64,000 nucleotides of DNA. Source: a candidate division WOR-3 bacterium (GTDB lineage Bacteria; Hydrothermota; Hydrothermia; UBA1063). Location of the stretch: assembly GCA_039803545.1 (NCBI GenBank), contig JBDRYS010000001.1:251866-315865 (forward strand), read 5' to 3'. This document shows positions 15,077 through 24,837 of the stretch, one piece after another; position 1 is the stretch's first letter; every line of letters begins with the position of its first letter. Below the pieces are notes generated by a model. That model had not been told where the DNA came from. It ran no database searches and saw only the letters and a program-made list of their open reading frames with translations. The position numbers were made by a program, and so were the translations under genes.

Positions 15077-17905
15077 CTAAAAAATCTTTTGTTTCATTTC
15101 AAGTGCCCATTTATTTGTTGAGTCTACCTTTAACAAATTATCTAATGCTTTCTGGGCCTTGTCTTTTTGCCCCTTCTTTAAATAAAGTTCCACCAGTTCC
15201 ATATAAGACTCTGTATCCTGTGGGTTAAGTTGCACTGCCACTTCGAAGTTTTGTATCGCTTCGTCGATATTTCCTGATGCTTTCAAAACCTTGCCTTTCA
15301 GACTGTAGAATGGTGCGTATTGAACCTTTTCATTGATTTCGTCAATCGCCTCGATAGCTTTTTGATAATCACCAATCATATACGAGAGGTTTGCAATTTT
15401 ATAGTATATGTAAGGAAGTTCTCTGGTTATTGCATATTCGTCTAATTTGATCTGCTTGAGGAAGGCCCTTGCAAAATCCCATTCGTCCCTTGCCTCTTTA
15501 TACATTCCCTTATATTCATAGTAGAGTGCTGTTCTAAAGGTAACACTGGCATAATTTCTTATCATCCTTTCCTGGTTATCGTCCTTGTAAACTTTCGGGT
15601 TGAAGACGCCCCTGTACCTGTAAGTCTCCGTAGGTGGAATCTTCTCACCGTATTTTTCTATGTATTCATTATAAGGAAGGCCGTCCCTAAGAAGGTAAAT
15701 GGTTCTTTCAATATCGATACCTTCTTTGATTTCAGGCGGAGTTTCCTGTTTTGTTTTCATAACCCTCATTGCCATACCTTCGAGCCTTAGGTATTGGTTC
15801 CAACCATCATAGTGTTCTGGCGATACAGTCATGGAGAAAAAGATGGGCATTTTGAAGGTGTCAGCCTTTTCAATTACTTCTTTTGCAAATTCTTCGGCTG
15901 AAGCCAAGTAAATTCTCGGGATTTTAAAATCAACATTGGGAAAGTCGTATCCCTGGAACACCTTTGAGGGGTTATAAGTCACATAATCTGTTGTTTTATA
16001 ACCTGCTGATGTTGCAATTATATCTCTTATCATAAGGTCCACGAGATACATTATTTTTCCATCTAAGGTAACGAAAACGGGAGGCAGCTTTTTAATAACA
16101 TCATCAGAAAAGCTTATCGGTGCCCCCTGATGCTTTATTTGGTATATGTGCCAGTTGGTATTTAAAAGGCTCATGTTTGCGATGATAACATTAGTTCCTA
16201 TTCCCAGTACCGTCTGGTCTGCCCAAAGTGGGAAGGTATCGTTATCGCCATTAGTAAATAGGACGCATTTTTCCTTAGAGCCTGGTGAAATTAGCAAGTT
16301 GTATGCATAATCTTCTGCAAGATAATTCCCAGAACGATCAAGGATTGGGTAGAAAACGTAAATTTGACCAAAGACGGCTCCTGCAGTTACTAAGATCCCA
16401 AATAAAGCTGGCACAAGGACTTTCTTTTTAAGATTCTCGTATATAAGTCTTAAGATTTCGAACAATCCGAAACCTGCGTAAAGGGCGAAAAATATGTAAG
16501 CCCCAGAGTAGAAGTAGTCCCTGTCACGGACTTCTGTAGGATTCAAAGGATTTACTGGCTGAGAAGGGGAATCCTTCAGATTAAGGTACCAAAGAAAACC
16601 AAAGCTTAAAATGAGGAAGGTAAATCCAACCAGTGCCAAGGTTTTTCTATCCTTAGAGATGTGGGAAATTATTCCAAAGATTCCTAACACCGTGATGGGA
16701 ATCAAAAGATGTAGATACTGCCAGCTGAAGTAGACCCAATAGTTCCTAATCTGATCAAAGAACGGGATTTTCCTTGGTAACATGTTCATTGGACCGTATT
16801 GCTTTCTTGTAAGGACATCCATAAAGGCTTTGAAAGTCGATGGGTCTGCTTCGTTGATATATGGATTGTGAATTGCTCGTAATACCATTGTTATTTCAAG
16901 TAGGAAGCCGAGGAACATAAAGAGAACGGCAAGGCCTTTCCAGTCCTGATAAAGCTTTGCTTCATAGTATAACAAGGCAGTTATCAGGAGTGCCCCACCA
17001 ATTATAAGGTAGGGGTTTTTGGCAAATAGGCCCACAAGGTAAATCAAAGCAAGAATGATCCATATTATTTCATAAGGGATGTCAGATCCTTTAAATTTTT
17101 TGAAAACTTCGGAGGTTAGATAATACAGCATCAAGATAATTCCTAATATTAATACAGCAATACCAAGGGTTCCAGGTTCGTAAGCTATTTGAAGTGATGC
17201 GAGTAGAAAGAATGTAATCCCAAGAAGTCCTAAGGTATTTTTATCCCAGTACAGTTCCCTTTTTGCGATAAAAGTGAAGAGAAGCAATGCCGGGAAAAAG
17301 GCAAAAGAGGTTAAATGGAATCCAATTCCAAGGGTCAAAAGATATCCTGAAAAAATAAGATATCTCGTTGATGCAGGGTCATCCTTTTCTTTATACCATT
17401 TCAATGCAAGCCAGGTCAGCATTACTATGATAAAATTCGCAGGTGTATAGGTTTCGGCTTCAATTGAGTTTTCCCAGTTTACTTTAGCTAATACAGCCAT
17501 TAAGCCCGCAAATATTCCTGCAATGTGAGCAAAAATAGGAGGTGTCTCTTTGAATAGCATTCTAACGAGGTCGTACAGTATTAGGTAAACGAAGCTGGCT
17601 GTTAGGGCACCTGTAGTCATTGCGATTAGCGTTATTTTTAATACCGTGTTTACCGGATAACTTCCCGGATGAAAGAGCTTGTATAGTGTATCGAGGGGGA
17701 GTGGAAGGATGGTCATAAACCTTCCTAATAAAACGTAAAGTGGTGTACCCGGCGGGTGTGGAACTCCAAATATTACCGAACAAGCAAGGAATTCACCAAC
17801 ATCCCAGAATACTATCGTGGGAGCTGTGGTGAGAAAGAATATGAACCAGGCAAACAGTCCTACAATAGCAAACACAAGCCACTTTACTTTATCTTCTTTT
17901 AGCAT
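15077..17905 (-). CDS. DUF2723 multi-pass membrane protein with C-terminal TPR repeats
   Basis: Large inner-membrane protein, 942 aa. The N-terminal half has about ten or more hydrophobic helices. The family signature is seen near residue 35: FWDVGEFLACS followed by GVPHPPGTPLYVLLG. DUF2723 proteins are GT-C-like and related to protein O-mannosyltransferases (TMEM260), so transfer of a sugar from a lipid carrier outside the membrane is plausible. The last 130 residues hold TPR units (YYKIANLSYMIGDYQKAIEA; SYMELVELYLKKGQKDKAQKA). An SD (GGAGG) and a near-consensus promoter precede it. It heads the operon with the KOW protein and aminotransferase. Confidence 0.88.
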   Translation of the reverse strand: MLKEDKVKWLVFAIVGLFAWFIFFLTTAPTIVFWDVGEFLACSVIFGVPHPPGTPLYVLLGRFMTILPLPLDTLYKLFHPGSYPVNTVLKITLIAMTTGALTASFVYLILYDLVRMLFKETPPIFAHIAGIFAGLMAVLAKVNWENSIEAETYTPANFIIVMLTWLALKWYKEKDDPASTRYLIFSGYLLTLGIGFHLTSFAFFPALLLFTFIAKRELYWDKNTLGLLGITFFLLASLQIAYEPGTLGIAVLILGIILMLYYLTSEVFKKFKGSDIPYEIIWIILALIYLVGLFAKNPYLIIGGALLITALLYYEAKLYQDWKGLAVLFMFLGFLLEITMVLRAIHNPYINEADPSTFKAFMDVLTRKQYGPMNMLPRKIPFFDQIRNYWVYFSWQYLHLLIPITVLGIFGIISHISKDRKTLALVGFTFLILSFGFLWYLNLKDSPSQPVNPLNPTEVRDRDYFYSGAYIFFALYAGFGLFEILRLIYENLKKKVLVPALFGILVTAGAVFGQIYVFYPILDRSGNYLAEDYAYNLLISPGSKEKCVLFTNGDNDTFPLWADQTVLGIGTNVIIANMSLLNTNWHIYQIKHQGAPISFSDDVIKKLPPVFVTLDGKIMYLVDLMIRDIIATSAGYKTTDYVTYNPSKVFQGYDFPNVDFKIPRIYLASAEEFAKEVIEKADTFKMPIFFSMTVSPEHYDGWNQYLRLEGMAMRVMKTKQETPPEIKEGIDIERTIYLLRDGLPYNEYIEKYGEKIPPTETYRYRGVFNPKVYKDDNQERMIRNYASVTFRTALYYEYKGMYKEARDEWDFARAFLKQIKLDEYAITRELPYIYYKIANLSYMIGDYQKAIEAIDEINEKVQYAPFYSLKGKVLKASGNIDEAIQNFEVAVQLNPQDTESYMELVELYLKKGQKDKAQKALDNLLKVDSTNKWALEMKQKIF

Positions 17906-17927
17906 TACGATCCTCCGCGTTGCTTAA

Positions 17928-17956
17928 ATTATAGATTTAATCGCTTATCCAGTCAA
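17928..17956 (-). promoter_or_regulatory. Promoter of the DUF2723-KOW-aminotransferase operon
   Basis: On the minus strand TTGACT (17951-17956), a 17-nt spacer and TATAAT (17928-17933). It gives a short leader containing GGAGG before the ATG at 17905. It is arranged back-to-back with the promoter of the PAS/GGDEF gene, the two -35 boxes being about 16 nt apart. Confidence 0.85.
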
Positions 17957-17972
17957 TTTTTAAAACAAAAAT

Positions 17973-18001
17973 TTGATAAAACAAAAATGGCTTGTTATAA
18001 T
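17973..18001 (+). promoter_or_regulatory. Promoter giving a leaderless PAS/GGDEF mRNA
   Basis: TTGATA (17973-17978), 17-nt spacer, TATAAT (17996-18001). The seventh base after the -10 is the A of ATG 18008, so the transcript would begin at the start codon. An in-frame ATG at 17987 lies inside the spacer and so cannot be in this mRNA. Confidence 0.85.
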
Positions 18002-18007
18002 TTAATC

Positions 18008-19261
18008 ATGTTTGAAAGGGAATTGTATAAAACTGCTTTTGGTACCAACCCCCTTCCCATGGTCCTCACGGACTTTAATGGGAATATTCTCGATGCTTCG
18101 GTTGGTTTCGCATTGCTTTTTGACGTTCATAGGGATGACCTCATCGGTTTGAATTTGAAAGAGATAATCCAAATTGAAATTGTTGAAGACCTTGCAATTG
18201 AAACGAGTATAAAAGGGGAGTTTTATAAAGTTTTCTCCCAGAAATACGAAGTTGAGGGAATCACGTTTTTTGTTTTTTCCTTTTATAAAGTGGAGCAACT
18301 CAGACAGAGTCCCAGTAGCTCCCTTCTTGTTAATTTAAGGGATTTACTTAAAGTCTCTCTCGAGGTTTCAACCTTTCCTGAGTTTATCGCACATACGTTA
18401 CCTATGCTTTGCGAAATCTTTGGCGCTTCTAACGCAATGCTTTTGAAGAGAAGCAAGACGGAACTTTCGAGATTTTTTATAGTTTTCGGAACGGATGAAT
18501 CTTTCAAACAGCTTAGGGATAGAGTTCAGGTTAAAGTTGAGGATGAAACTTATCTAAGCGTCGGAATGCCAATTATTGCAAATGGGGAATACAAATGGGA
18601 AAGCCTTAAAGAACTAATTATTGAAGCGGGATATGTCTCTGGGTGGGCTATTCCCTTTGGTTTTGAAGAGGATTTTGTCGATTCTTTATGCGTTTTATTC
18701 TTTGATAAATTTAGAGAACCAGAACCAGAAGAGCACAATCTTCTCGTTTTCCTCTCTTACTATTATTCCCTCGTTTATCAAAAGGCCGAGTTTAAAAAGC
18801 AATACGAGGCATTATCTTACAAAGACCTAATTAGTCAGACTTACAGCGAAGTGCTGATTAGAGAGATTCTGGATGTGCAATGTGAACAGGCAAAACGGTA
18901 TGGAATAACCTTCTCGGTTTTAATGATTCGGGTTGAGAATTATGAAAAACTTGTCAGTATTTATGGGAATTATCAAGTAGAATCTACAATGTCAAATATT
19001 GCTAAGGCGTTGAAAGAGAATTTAAGAAGAGCAGATATTGTTGGAAGACTGTCTAAAAACTCTTTTATTGTGATTCTGCCCTTTACAAATTCTACTGGGA
19101 CCGATGTGGTTTATCAGAGGGTTTTGAACATCCTGAGGTCTGGGATGTTCCCACCTTGTAAAAATGTTAAGTTCTCTGCGAGTATCACAAACTACATGGA
19201 AGGTGACAACCAAAAAGTAATAATTGAGAGATTACAGGATTTATTGAGGCCTGTTCTCTGA
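18008..19261 (+). CDS. PAS-GAF-degenerate GGDEF signalling protein
   Basis: Cytosolic sensor-type protein of 417 aa. Residues about 10-95 form a PAS-like domain (PMVLTDFNGNILDASVGFALLF). About 105-265 are GAF-like (MLCEIFGASNAMLLKRSK). About 285-410 align with a diguanylate cyclase fold (AKRYGITFSVLMIRVENYEKL; ALKENLRRADIVGRLSKNSFIVILP). The GGDEF signature is replaced by LSKNSF and the metal-binding Asp of the DxD-F region by RVENYE, so c-di-GMP synthesis is unlikely; nucleotide binding or a structural role is possible. The start is fixed by the promoter geometry, as no SD exists. It stands alone before the M24 peptidase, which has its own promoter. Confidence 0.8.
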   Translation: MFERELYKTAFGTNPLPMVLTDFNGNILDASVGFALLFDVHRDDLIGLNLKEIIQIEIVEDLAIETSIKGEFYKVFSQKYEVEGITFFVFSFYKVEQLRQSPSSSLLVNLRDLLKVSLEVSTFPEFIAHTLPMLCEIFGASNAMLLKRSKTELSRFFIVFGTDESFKQLRDRVQVKVEDETYLSVGMPIIANGEYKWESLKELIIEAGYVSGWAIPFGFEEDFVDSLCVLFFDKFREPEPEEHNLLVFLSYYYSLVYQKAEFKKQYEALSYKDLISQTYSEVLIREILDVQCEQAKRYGITFSVLMIRVENYEKLVSIYGNYQVESTMSNIAKALKENLRRADIVGRLSKNSFIVILPFTNSTGTDVVYQRVLNILRSGMFPPCKNVKFSASITNYMEGDNQKVIIERLQDLLRPVL

Positions 19262-19264
19262 TTT

Positions 19265-19293
19265 TTGTTTATTCAAAAGCTTAGATTTAATAT
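19265..19293 (+). promoter_or_regulatory. Promoter giving a leaderless M24 peptidase mRNA
   Basis: TTGTTT (19265-19270), 17-nt spacer, TAATAT (19288-19293), then six bases and the ATG at 19300. Start point and start codon coincide. There is no SD. Confidence 0.75.
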
Positions 19294-19299
19294 TATCGC

Positions 19300-20505
19300 A
19301 TGAATCCTGAAAGAATTGATCTTTTAATGGAGAAGTATGGTGTTGATTGGGTAGTTGTTGAGGGAAGCGGATCCGCTACTTCCCTCTTCTATCTTACAAG
19401 GGGTGCGCATATCGGTTCGGGCATCTTCCTTAAGGAAAGAGGTAAATCTCCTATTCTTATTCACATTGATATGGAGCGCGATAATGTGAAGCATCTTGCT
19501 GACTTTAGTCTCGTTTCTTTCTCCTCCTTGAATCTTAGAGACTTAAACCAAATTAAGGATCCAGTGGAACGGGGTTTTGCCTATTATAAGAGGATCTTCG
19601 AGAGATTTGGGGTAAGGGGAAAAGTCTATTTCCAGGGCGAAAGGTTCAATAACGTCTCACTGGAAGTTTTTAAGAGAATTTCTTCAGAGCTAAGTGGCAT
19701 TCAGTTTCCACCAATTAAGGAAGACATCATTTATATTGCAAGGCGGCAGAAGACAGAAGAGGAAATAGAAAGGTTGATGTCTGTTGCCACAAGAACCCAA
19801 GAAGCTTTTCTGGTTTTGATTGACTACTTGAAAAAGTTAGACCGTTCCAGTGGATACCTTGAGGATAATGGTAGGCCTGTTACAATTGGTGCAGCAAGGG
19901 TTTTTCTTAGAAATGAATTAATAAAAAGAGGGCTGATTGACTCTTCTGGCATGATTATAGCCCAGGGTAGAGATGGTGGAGTTCCCCATAATCACGGTAA
20001 TGATGAAGAGCCCATTAAAGTTGGCACTCCCATCGTATTTGATATTTACCCGAGAGAGTATGGGGGCGGCTTTTATTTCGATATGACAAGAACCTATTCC
20101 TTTGGGGAACCATCTGAGGATGTAATCGATGCCTTTGAGCAGGTTAGATATATTCAGGAAGAGGCTGTGAAACAAGCGGTAGAGGGTAAGGCTTGTAAGG
20201 AGTTAGAAGAACTTGTCGTAAACTATTTTGAGTCAAAGGGCCATGAGACGCTGAGGAAAAATCCTCAGGCTCAGGAGGGATATGTTCATAGCCTTGGTCA
20301 CGGTGTAGGTCTTGATGTACATGAACTCCCCGTTATAAATTTAAACTCTGAACACACCCTTGAAAAGGGTGATGTTTTTACCATTGAACCAGGGTTGTAT
20401 TATCCTTCTAAGGGGTTTGGAATTAGAATTGAGGACACCCTATACATTGATAAAGAGGGAAGGACCGTTAATTTGACCTTCGTACCAAAGGACCTTGTCT
20501 TATAA
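19300..20505 (+). CDS. M24-family metallopeptidase (Xaa-Pro aminopeptidase-like)
   Basis: Cytosolic two-metal aminopeptidase, 401 aa, with creatinase-like N-domain (about 1-145) and pita-bread catalytic domain. All five metal ligands are present: Asp248 (VFDIYP), Asp261 (FDMTRT), His334 (LGHGVG), Glu363 (TIEPGLY) and Glu378 (IRIEDT). His330 and His341 match the usual supporting histidines. Xaa-Pro dipeptides or peptides are the likely substrates; M24 members of this type also include prolidases. It is predicted to be translated from a leaderless mRNA and is followed after 15 nt by PEP carboxykinase. Confidence 0.92.
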   Translation: MNPERIDLLMEKYGVDWVVVEGSGSATSLFYLTRGAHIGSGIFLKERGKSPILIHIDMERDNVKHLADFSLVSFSSLNLRDLNQIKDPVERGFAYYKRIFERFGVRGKVYFQGERFNNVSLEVFKRISSELSGIQFPPIKEDIIYIARRQKTEEEIERLMSVATRTQEAFLVLIDYLKKLDRSSGYLEDNGRPVTIGAARVFLRNELIKRGLIDSSGMIIAQGRDGGVPHNHGNDEEPIKVGTPIVFDIYPREYGGGFYFDMTRTYSFGEPSEDVIDAFEQVRYIQEEAVKQAVEGKACKELEELVVNYFESKGHETLRKNPQAQEGYVHSLGHGVGLDVHELPVINLNSEHTLEKGDVFTIEPGLYYPSKGFGIRIEDTLYIDKEGRTVNLTFVPKDLVL

Positions 20506-20520
20506 AAAAAGGAGACAGAG

Positions 20521-22308
20521 ATGTCAATTAGAGAGATTGTTGCAAAAAAGGATAAACCCTTTAACGTAAAATATCATGTCAATCCTTCACAGCAGGAGTT
20601 GAGGGAGCTGGCATTGAAGCACATACCCACCTGTCTTGTGTCTGCTTACGGCAATATCAACAGGATAACTCTGCGTAAAGCCAGAATGGAAAAGTTTACT
20701 TACATTATAGCGGATGGAAGCAGAGCTTCGGAGTTTTCTTCTGCCGTTATGAGCCCGGAGAGGGCTGAGAAGTACATAAACCTTCAGAAAGAGTTTATCG
20801 AAAGGAAAGGTGAACTAATAGAAATTCAGGGATATTATGGTATTGGGGAAACCGCAGTTCCCATACAGGCTTTTTACACCCTTGAAGCAGCGAATGTTGC
20901 TGGGATGCAACAAGTAATGATGTTTTCTCGGGAGGAAGTCGAGGGGCCCGAGTGGTATAAAAAGGAATTTAAACCTGTATTTAAAGTTGTTTACACGCCC
21001 GGACTTGAACTTGATGACCTTCCGGGTAAAATGGCAATCTTAGTTGACCTTGAAAATTACGTGACCTATGTGATCAATTCAGACTACTTCGGTGAAAGCA
21101 AAAAAGGTATTTTAAGGATGTTAAATCACTACTTCTATTTGAAGGGCGGACTTGTCCTTCATGCTGGAGCGAAGTCTGTAAGAATTGACGGGAAAGATTA
21201 TGCTGTTGCAATACTTGGACTCTCCGGAACCGGCAAGACTACCACCACTTTTGCTAAGCATGGGGAACATTCCATGCCCATCCAGGATGATATGATCACT
21301 CTCTGGCCCGATGGTTCTTATACAGTGACGGAGAACGGCTGTTTTGCAAAGACCTTTGGGCTTACAGAGAAAACAGAACCGGTCATTTATAAGGGTACTA
21401 TTGACCCTTCTGCCTGGGTTGAAAATGTTTATATGAATGAGGATGGAACTTACGATTTTTCAAAGGAGGCACTTACACCACAAGAGGTAAAAAGGTACAG
21501 AGAGATATTTATTTTAACGGGAAGTGATCCAGCCCATGTTGATGCCTATATAAATGGAGAGGTGAAGTTTGAGGAAGTGGTTGATGAATACGGAATCCCA
21601 AAGGACGGATGGGATTTTGTTGTATGGACGCAAAATGGACGTTCCATCATTCCTCTGAAAGCCATTGAGAATGTAGCCGATTTGAATAATCTTCCGCCTT
21701 TAAAGTATGTTGGCATCCTTAATCGTGACGAGGGCAAGGATGCCGCGACTCCAGGTATCGTTCTATTCCCAAATCCTGAGATTGCTTCTGGTTATTTTAT
21801 GCTCGGAGAAACTTCGAAGACTTCTGCAGCTGGTAAAGAACGAGGAAAGACGAGATCTCCATTTACTCAGCCCTTTTTCCCACTTAATCACAAACTACAG
21901 GCTGAGAGATTTCGTGAGCTTATGGCCAAAAACCCTGGGCTTATTACTTGGATGATGAATACCGGCTATGTGGGAGGAGATCAGCTGGATGAGAAAAAGG
22001 GAATAGCTCTTAAAGTAAAGATATCCCATTCTACCGCTATGCTGGAGGCACTCTTTAGAAACGAAATTAAATGGATGGAGGATCCCGATTTTGGCTACTG
22101 GATTGTAGATGTTAATGCCCCGGAAAATCAAAAACTCCTGGAAAAGGTGCCTGCTGAAATTCTTTATCCCAGGATACTTTACGAAAAGCAGGGCAGATTG
22201 AACGAATACAATGAATGGGTAATTAGAATCAAAAAGGAAAGAGAACAATTCCTTTTAAAATACGGCGTTGATGAGAAAATAATAAAAGCGGTGCTGAATG
22301 TGAAGTAA
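20521..22308 (+). CDS. pckA: Phosphoenolpyruvate carboxykinase (ATP type)
   Basis: Interconverts oxaloacetate plus ATP with PEP, CO2 and ADP; 595 aa, somewhat longer than the common 530-540. The P-loop is GLSGTGKTT at residues 233-241 with Lys239. Nearby LVLHAGAK and the IQDDMI segment fit the kinase-1a and metal-binding region. The Arg/Thr-rich GKERGKTRSPF part near residue 440 matches the family. A GGAG site precedes the ATG. It links C4 acids to PEP and would fit gluconeogenic growth on the organic acids handled by the 45-50 kb operon. Family certain; direction inferred. Confidence 0.92.
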   Translation: MSIREIVAKKDKPFNVKYHVNPSQQELRELALKHIPTCLVSAYGNINRITLRKARMEKFTYIIADGSRASEFSSAVMSPERAEKYINLQKEFIERKGELIEIQGYYGIGETAVPIQAFYTLEAANVAGMQQVMMFSREEVEGPEWYKKEFKPVFKVVYTPGLELDDLPGKMAILVDLENYVTYVINSDYFGESKKGILRMLNHYFYLKGGLVLHAGAKSVRIDGKDYAVAILGLSGTGKTTTTFAKHGEHSMPIQDDMITLWPDGSYTVTENGCFAKTFGLTEKTEPVIYKGTIDPSAWVENVYMNEDGTYDFSKEALTPQEVKRYREIFILTGSDPAHVDAYINGEVKFEEVVDEYGIPKDGWDFVVWTQNGRSIIPLKAIENVADLNNLPPLKYVGILNRDEGKDAATPGIVLFPNPEIASGYFMLGETSKTSAAGKERGKTRSPFTQPFFPLNHKLQAERFRELMAKNPGLITWMMNTGYVGGDQLDEKKGIALKVKISHSTAMLEALFRNEIKWMEDPDFGYWIVDVNAPENQKLLEKVPAEILYPRILYEKQGRLNEYNEWVIRIKKEREQFLLKYGVDEKIIKAVLNVK

Positions 22309-24837
22309 GTGATTTTTCTTTTGTTTTTTCTTGTTGCTGACACATTAATCTTCACAAACCCGCGGGTTGTTGAGGAGAGTACAGTTAATTTTGTTACCGA
22401 GGAAGCGCATGTAGATACAGTCTCGCAGGTTTTCAATTTTGAAGGTTCAAAGGGCGTATTTGTTGTCTTTCAGGGTTTAAATTTAGACCTTTCGCAATCT
22501 CTTGATTTGAAGTTACAGGGTAAACTTACAGAATCTATGACCCTAAGCGCCCGCCTTAAGGATAATTTTACCTATTATGGGAATGACTATTATAGCAAAT
22601 CCCTTGGAGATCTTGATGAAATTTATTTGAGTGTTAGGGATCGGAGAGGTCTTTCGTTGGACCTTGGGAAGTTTTTCTATGAAGGCAGAAAACTCCTTGG
22701 CTTTGAAGCTGATTATAAGAATTATGAAGCAGTTTACGGCAGCACAGAACAAACAAGGAAGAAAAAGGTTATTGAGTACAGGGATTTTTATGACGGGCCT
22801 TATTTTGTGGATTATGGTTATTTGATAGTACCGGGTTCGGTTCGAGTTTTCTTGAACGGTTTTACTCTGGATAAGGCAAATTATTCCTTTGATTACTCCA
22901 CTGGTTCCCTTTATTTCAAGGGATTGAGGATCTTGCCAGGTGATGTTATTTATGTAGAATATAGCACCTATTCGTATGCTCCCTCCCTTTTTTCAGGTGT
23001 AAGGGGAAGGTCAGGCCATTTTATTTTCGAACTAAAAAGGCTCAATTCCGTGGAGGGATTTTATTCTGGTTTTCCTGCAGAAATTTTGGATTACCTAAGG
23101 ATGAAGGGGGATTCCTGTGCATCAGAGCCCTATCGTGGAGGTATCAGAACGGGAAAGGGGGATTATATTTTACAGGATTCTATTTATGTTTTTGTAGGGC
23201 AGGGTAGGGGTGATTATCAGGTCTATTTTAAATTTAAAGGCCAAGGCCAGGGTAGCTATGTCTTTGATAATTTAATCGGAGGATATAAGTTCGTAGGCAA
23301 AGGTAACGGGCTTTACGAACCCGAGATTGATCTTTATCCCCCTACCGATTTTCTGCTTGGAAAGTTTAGTTATGATGGACTATTTAGGTTTTCAGGAAGG
23401 GTAAGTTATAGGGACCTTAATACTTTAAGCCCTAAAGATGATGGTGATAATCTCGGCTACGATTTTGAATTAGGTCGGGATTTTCATACAAAGGCTTTTG
23501 ATTTTCAATTCAACTGGCGTAATCAAAGTTCCAACTTTTCTACCATAGACGGGGAAATAGACCCTCTGTGGGGCACAGAGGATAAGGGCTTTTCCCACCA
23601 GATTAACCTATTTTTCGATTCTAAAAGGGTAGGGACTTCTTTAAAAAGTTCTGTAAGGGCTACGGAAGAAAAGGTTTCTTACCTTGTTTCTCTTGTAAAT
23701 CAAGTGGGTCCCTTTCATGCTCAAGGAATTTTGAGTAAAACTGATACTCTGGGTTTTAAAATGCTTGCAGGTTTTGACTTTAAAAAGTTGCCATCTCTTA
23801 ATCTTCTAATCTCTAAGGGCAGCAGCGCTAAGGCTTTTTTATATGACTCTTTACATGGTTTTGAATACCTTATCGGTGTTAATTTCGCGTTGGCTAAAAA
23901 AGTTTCTTTGTTTTCTAAGGCCGGTTTTAATTATAATTCCGATGAGAACCATTTATCTGCCGAGTTCCTTTATCTTCCGGAGTATCAGAAAACTTTGTTG
24001 TACAGCCTCGGCGGCACATCTAAGCTTGTAGGTGGCCTGTCAGTTAATGGATCTTTTTCTTTTGTGCCCGTCTTTCTGCCTCTTCAGGAGGAGAGATATT
24101 ACCCCTCTCCAATGGGAATGTTTAACTATGACGAAAGGACAGGGATTTTCGTTCCTGATATTAACGGAGGATACGAGAGGGAGTTGGTAGTCCTTGGAGT
24201 TATGGATACGACGCTTCAGAAGTCTTATTCCTTTGGAGTTGATTTTGATTACACTTTTGTTGGATCCGCGCGGTTTGAAAGAACCTATTCCGAGTTTACT
24301 GATTACACGCTCATTTCAGTAGATTTGAGAAAAAATCAGCTGGAATTCAATTGGCAAAGATCGGTTAGAAACCTTTCCAATGTTTTAAATGGGCATAAGA
24401 CAGAAAATAGTGAGATTGGTCTCAAATTTCCCCTATTAAAGCCGATTTTTTTGAACTTGAAGTATAGAGATTGCTTTGAGACGCCGGTTAACTATTCCAT
24501 TTGGAGCGGATACCTTACCTTTACGTTTACTTTTATGTCGTTGACTTCTGGGCTGGATTACACCTATTTTGAGTCCGTCAACTTTCCCGGTCTACATCTT
24601 GAAGGTAGCGTGTTTAAAGCCTCAGAAAAATTCAGGGTTGTAGGCTCGTTTTACTTGAATTTTCCTTTAAATTCTCCGAGTGCTCTTCCTACGGTACTTC
24701 CAACTGCGAAGAGGTATGGAATCAATCTATCCATAAAAAGGCCCTTCGGGAGTGGAGAGTTTTTTATTGATGGATTTTATTCTAAAAGCTTGACAGCAAC
24801 AAGCAAGGTTAAGGCTGGATATAATTTTCTATTTTAA
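22309..24837 (+). CDS. Predicted outer-membrane beta-barrel protein
   Basis: Large 842-aa exported protein starting at a GTG that directly follows the pckA stop. The start MIFLLFFLVADTLIF is a short signal peptide. Residues about 60-130 and 360-842 show long runs of alternating hydrophobic/aromatic residues typical of outer-membrane strands, and the chain ends in Phe (AGYNFLF), as barrel proteins do. Residues 150-220 (VIEYRDFYDGPYFVDYGYLI, then GSVRVFLNG) look like a soluble Ig-like insert. No known porin or receptor family is recognised. It overlaps the convergent AMMECR1 gene by 9 bp. There is no good SD, so coupling to pckA is likely. Confidence 0.75.
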   Translation: MIFLLFFLVADTLIFTNPRVVEESTVNFVTEEAHVDTVSQVFNFEGSKGVFVVFQGLNLDLSQSLDLKLQGKLTESMTLSARLKDNFTYYGNDYYSKSLGDLDEIYLSVRDRRGLSLDLGKFFYEGRKLLGFEADYKNYEAVYGSTEQTRKKKVIEYRDFYDGPYFVDYGYLIVPGSVRVFLNGFTLDKANYSFDYSTGSLYFKGLRILPGDVIYVEYSTYSYAPSLFSGVRGRSGHFIFELKRLNSVEGFYSGFPAEILDYLRMKGDSCASEPYRGGIRTGKGDYILQDSIYVFVGQGRGDYQVYFKFKGQGQGSYVFDNLIGGYKFVGKGNGLYEPEIDLYPPTDFLLGKFSYDGLFRFSGRVSYRDLNTLSPKDDGDNLGYDFELGRDFHTKAFDFQFNWRNQSSNFSTIDGEIDPLWGTEDKGFSHQINLFFDSKRVGTSLKSSVRATEEKVSYLVSLVNQVGPFHAQGILSKTDTLGFKMLAGFDFKKLPSLNLLISKGSSAKAFLYDSLHGFEYLIGVNFALAKKVSLFSKAGFNYNSDENHLSAEFLYLPEYQKTLLYSLGGTSKLVGGLSVNGSFSFVPVFLPLQEERYYPSPMGMFNYDERTGIFVPDINGGYERELVVLGVMDTTLQKSYSFGVDFDYTFVGSARFERTYSEFTDYTLISVDLRKNQLEFNWQRSVRNLSNVLNGHKTENSEIGLKFPLLKPIFLNLKYRDCFETPVNYSIWSGYLTFTFTFMSLTSGLDYTYFESVNFPGLHLEGSVFKASEKFRVVGSFYLNFPLNSPSALPTVLPTAKRYGINLSIKRPFGSGEFFIDGFYSKSLTATSKVKAGYNFLF

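Noticed and set aside
17987-18007. Earlier ATG for the PAS/GGDEF gene
   Set aside because: It lies inside the promoter spacer, upstream of the predicted start of transcription, and has no SD.
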